Assembly: GCA_905250025.1 (NCBI GenBank)
Contig: CAJNOJ010000108.1
Span: 124,001 to 188,000, forward strand
DNA: 64,000 nt
Direction of reading: 5' to 3'
From: Adineta ricciae
Taxonomy: Eukaryota > Rotifera > Eurotatoria > Adinetida > Adinetidae
Shown: positions 61,241-64,000 of the stretch, piece by piece
How the letters are laid out: every line of letters starts with the position of its first letter
How positions within the stretch are numbered: position 1 is the stretch's first letter
Made by a program: the position numbers and the translations under genes
Notes under the pieces: generated by a model
Database searches by the model: none
Seen by the model: the letters and a program-made list of their open reading frames with translations, nothing else
Told to the model about the DNA's origin: nothing

Positions 61241-62221
61241 TCATTCGTATTCATCCATTTCATCATCCATGGTTGTGGTTACGTCTTCAGCTATTAACCA
61301 GTCCTTTTCTGGACGAGCGACCAATCGTGCGTTCTGGTAAGCCATGCTGAGTGTAAGAATAGTTCTTGCTATATAGGTAAATACACCTGGTATGGGCGGG
61401 TTACTATCTTGTCGGGTGAGGGTTAAAACGAGATCTGGTTTGCTTGCTTTTTTAAGACATAGCGGCAAAAGCAATTGAAGCTCACCTTTATATGACTGTG
61501 GAACAGCAGTACGATAGTTGGTAAGGACGCGGTTCCTAGCTAGCTTTAATGCACCTTCTAATCGAGTTTGAGCATCGTATTGTTGACGTCTTTTAAATTC
61601 TTCATCATTGCATTTATCTTTACCATAAATTATCTCACAGATCCGCTCCCAGTTCTCATCAATAATATGTGTCCAATGAACAATTGGTTCTTTGGTGCCA
61701 TCCATAATCAATTGAGTATAATCGTCAAAATAACTACATCGATCCGGTAAAGGATAGCAATAATCTGACATATGAATGTCTCGCATGAAATTGTTTGGAT
61801 TGTAAGACAAAAAATATTGAGGCTTCTCCTCCGTTCCTCTGCTTGCCAGTTTATAGTTCTTCTGGAAAGCGGCATAGATACGTTCCATGGTTTCAGTAAT
61901 GAGGCCTGTGTTAAAGTAGATCCAATCTTCATATTCTACGATATAACGTATATCAGGATTCTTCCTTTGGGCTTTTCGTAATTCATAGAAAGTGTGTACG
62001 AAATAGCTGACGAGAATCATATCATTAGGTCCCCAATTTTCTACTTCAGCGAGTTCTTTGAGTGGCTCAAGAGCATATGCTAGCGCTGGTCGAACGTCCC
62101 AGTAGTAACCATCAATATTCCGATTTATAAAAAAGGTGTCAAGAAACTCTCTCCATACTCTATTGTAGTTCTCCCATCGTGGCTGGTTATTATTCAGTCC
62201 AAAAGACGCTGCTTCGTTCAT
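61241..62221 (-). CDS. DUF3825-domain protein, intronless
   Basis: Single-exon protein of about 326 residues, starting MNEAASFGLNNN at the ATG at 62221. Family-like blocks: DGYYWDVRPALAYALEPLKE near the N terminus, IYFNTGLITETMERIYAAFQ, LPDRCSYFDDYTQLIMD, IVHWTHIIDENWERICEIIY, LEGALKLARNRVLTNYRTAV, PQSYKGELQLLLPLCL, KPDLVLTLTRQD and TILTLSMAYQNARLVARPEK, followed by DWL. This order (FNTGL..., TAVPQ.Y, LLPL.L..P..DLAL, LT..MAY.NARL..RP...WL) is how I remember DUF3825, a mainly bacterial family of unknown biochemical function. The C terminus is acidic. No intron in about 1 kb and a bacterial-type family suggest horizontal acquisition. Confidence 0.75.
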   Translation of the reverse strand: MNEAASFGLNNNQPRWENYNRVWREFLDTFFINRNIDGYYWDVRPALAYALEPLKELAEVENWGPNDMILVSYFVHTFYELRKAQRKNPDIRYIVEYEDWIYFNTGLITETMERIYAAFQKNYKLASRGTEEKPQYFLSYNPNNFMRDIHMSDYCYPLPDRCSYFDDYTQLIMDGTKEPIVHWTHIIDENWERICEIIYGKDKCNDEEFKRRQQYDAQTRLEGALKLARNRVLTNYRTAVPQSYKGELQLLLPLCLKKASKPDLVLTLTRQDSNPPIPGVFTYIARTILTLSMAYQNARLVARPEKDWLIAEDVTTTMDDEMDEYE

Positions 62222-63619
62222 TGTAGTCACGCTACACTTTACAATCTAAAAAGGTGTACTTTGTTTAATTTTAAAAATCAATAAAGTTCTATGCTTTTAA
62301 TAACTTCTACGAACCTTTTAGTAAACGCTGTAAGAGTTGAGAGAGATATTTAACAGAAAAAAATCGGTTTTTGAATTACGGCCGATTTACTGCTCTTTTC
62401 TATGCACATTATCAACGTTTTATACGTGTACGTTACTTATCAAAATCAAACACAGTATCCGATAAGATAAAGTGTTTGCATATTAAAACAAGACGTACTC
62501 ACTACGGTGTCAGTCGTTTTGACGGCACGTCCATTTTGCCCACAACCACATATTCTTCGAAATTTGAATAGTCATCATGATTTTGAGAGCCAGGATGTAG
62601 ATGAGAGTAAATGGAAAGGCTTCAGAGAAGGTGAGGATATCACTAATTGTGACAAAACCCGATCTAAGGTGCAGCGTCTAGATCGATATTATCGGAATTT
62701 GGATACCTAAACAATTGCACATCGAAGTGAATTTGACGGGAAACTGTACCGGACCCTTCAAAGCATTAAAGCAATGGTTTTGTGACACGCAAGCAGTATA
62801 AAATAATGCGTAAAGGAAGGTGAACATCGGTTAGGATCTACTTTCCGAGAAAAATGCCCAACCATACGACCGTACCAGTAATCATCATATAAATTTGTCG
62901 ATTTAATTTTACAGAAAAGTTTTCCTCCGTATTTTTCGCTTCGGCATGTTGGTACGCTCTATAAACAAGTCTAACTGACATTAAATTCGATTTGATTTCA
63001 ATCTGATCAGCACTAGTCACAAGTACTTAACAAATAATTTAATTCTTAGCTTTTCTGAACGAAAAGGTGTAAAAATCGTTCGTTCACTTTTCTAAGAACA
63101 CCGCAAAAAATCGATGGAAATAAGATTCTCTGAATCTATTCGCAAAACGGAACCAGGTTGTTAATTAAATGATTGAAATCACGACACCAAGCTGTCACTC
63201 AGATTCATTCAATTCTAACAGACGAAACTAACCTACAATTAGAATGGCACGACCATGGTTAGCTTTTGCCAGTTATTTCTCAATCACAATACAACGTTTT
63301 GCCAATAAAAAGCTGTGCTCCTATCAAATGAATTTTTATTAAAAAATCACTGCTCGAAAACTCGAATTATTTTCTGTGAAAGTGTCATCTGGACTATATC
63401 GACGTTTTCAAACGAAAAAACGAGCGAAAATCTTTTCGAAAAAAGTGAACAGGCGGCACAGATGCACTTTAGTAACACTTATTTATTTTTGTATATTGAT
63501 AGAACATAAGAAGATTTGTCGATGAATTATCTAAGTAGTTTTTAACCCGAGTAACATATAGCACAAAAAGATAGCATAAAATTAGTTATTAAATAATGCT
63601 ATTGACAGACAATTGATGA
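62222..63619. other. Region between the DUF3825 and NTR-like genes
   Basis: 1.4 kb, mostly without coding signal. The only plausible frame is the small minus-strand membrane protein at 62838-63020 (separate entry). Confidence 0.35.
62838..63020 (-). CDS. Possible terminal exon of a small tail-anchored protein
   Basis: Reads ADQIEIKSNLMSVRLVYRAY, QHAEAKNTEENFSVKLNRQI, then a hydrophobic C-terminal segment (YMMITGTVVWLGIFLGK) and stop. An acceptor-like TTGTGACTAG precedes the frame, so it could be the last exon of a gene whose first exon was not found, or a 47-residue protein from the internal ATG. Composition is protein-like; the family is not recognised. Confidence 0.3.
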   Translation of the reverse strand: MTSADQIEIKSNLMSVRLVYRAYQHAEAKNTEENFSVKLNRQIYMMITGTVVWLGIFLGK

Positions 63620-64000
63620 TTAAGAGGAAAAGTTTTGATGATGACGATCAGCGAGTCGCCGAAGAGCAGAAGTATCTTTGGTATATATTCTTGTCGATTG
63701 TGTACATGCATCCGTACTGAAATTTTCATTTAACCAAACTTGCATGCGATCACCAACGTTGAAAATTCCAAGACCGCATGTTTCTGATTGTTCATATGCA
63801 CTCACAAGTATCATATCACCTTTTGAAACGCCCTATAATGCTGATAACAATTAGACAATTGTTCATGAAAATGCAGTTCGATTACTTTGAATGCTTCTTC
63901 CACTCTCATTTTATACTCGACAGGTTTGAGTGGCTCTGGTCGTGTTTTATGAAGAATCCGACCGATGAAAACGGCGTGTGTCTTCTGAAATTCGTCTTCT
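63620..64000 (-). CDS. NTR/TIMP-like secreted protein, C-terminal part; 5' end outside window
   Basis: Two exons are visible: 64000-63886 and 63832-63620 (53-nt intron, phase 0). The reading HAVFIGRILHKTRP, YKMRVEEAFK, GVSKGDMILVSAYEQSETCG and FNVGDRMQVWLNENFSTDAC follows the OB-fold NTR pattern of TIMP-related domains (V..G+V..., Y...V...FKG, I.....C...L..G..Y.V, C). It ends RRLADRHHQNFSS at 63620. The N-terminal cysteine region and signal peptide would lie beyond position 64000, so inhibitor activity cannot be judged. It could also be another NTR-module protein. Confidence 0.6.

Overview
The window looks like nuclear DNA of a small invertebrate, most likely a bdelloid rotifer (inference). 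It is AT-rich and dense with genes. Most introns are about 40-60 nt with GT..AG ends. The gene set is animal: ORAI, FGF, KChIP, SMARCC, ZEB-type fingers, CHMP3, CtIP, ERCC4. A tandem array of Amt ammonium transporters, an NHL-repeat relic, an intronless PhyH-type dioxygenase and a DUF3825 gene fit the accessory gene content known from bdelloids.

Layout. 1-2.5 kb: 3' part of ERCC4/XPF (+). 2.9-5.3 kb: a three-exon FGF-like gene (-). 5.3-7.4 kb: no gene seen. 7.4-13.7 kb: two ORAI paralogues (-) flanking an accessory stretch that holds a decayed NHL-repeat gene, a short inverted-repeat element and a PhyH-type dioxygenase (+). 15.8-21.1 kb: a KChIP/neuronal calcium sensor gene (+) with four candidate first exons. 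21.4-31.4 kb: compact housekeeping genes (GNAT acetyltransferase, macro-domain protein, CHMP3, SMIM30-like micropeptide, CtIP/Sae2, SH2 protein, two PMP3 proteolipids, MLF). 31.8-35.7 kb: EEF1AKMT1 and ABCB7 (-). 36.0-44.0 kb: SMARCC, ZEB-like zinc-finger exons and KRR1 (+). 44.4-44.9 kb: a small secreted protein (-). 45.9-56.3 kb: four tandem Amt genes (+). 56.5-60.7 kb: an unrecognised seven-exon gene for a 1,308-residue protein with a CCHC knuckle (-). 61.2-62.2 kb: DUF3825 protein (-). 63.6-64 kb: C-terminal part of an NTR/TIMP-like protein (-).

Functional links are limited. ORAI and KChIP point to calcium and excitability signalling. ERCC4 and CtIP both act in DNA repair but are about 23 kb apart and independent. 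The Amt array is the one true local gene family and shows mosaic sequence sharing between copies. Two single-N positions inside the array are each preceded and followed by the same 221 bases, which is best read as unmerged contig overlaps rather than biology.

Strongest leads: the 1,308-residue repeat protein, the four phase-matched KChIP first exons with degenerate EF-hands, ZEB-like terminal exons placed in phase behind SMARCC, ORAI channels with acidic residues where the inner pore is normally basic, and an NHL relic whose in-frame stops are all TAA at apparent Gln positions. Exon borders were read by eye from splice signals, frame continuity and family similarity recalled from memory; no search was run.
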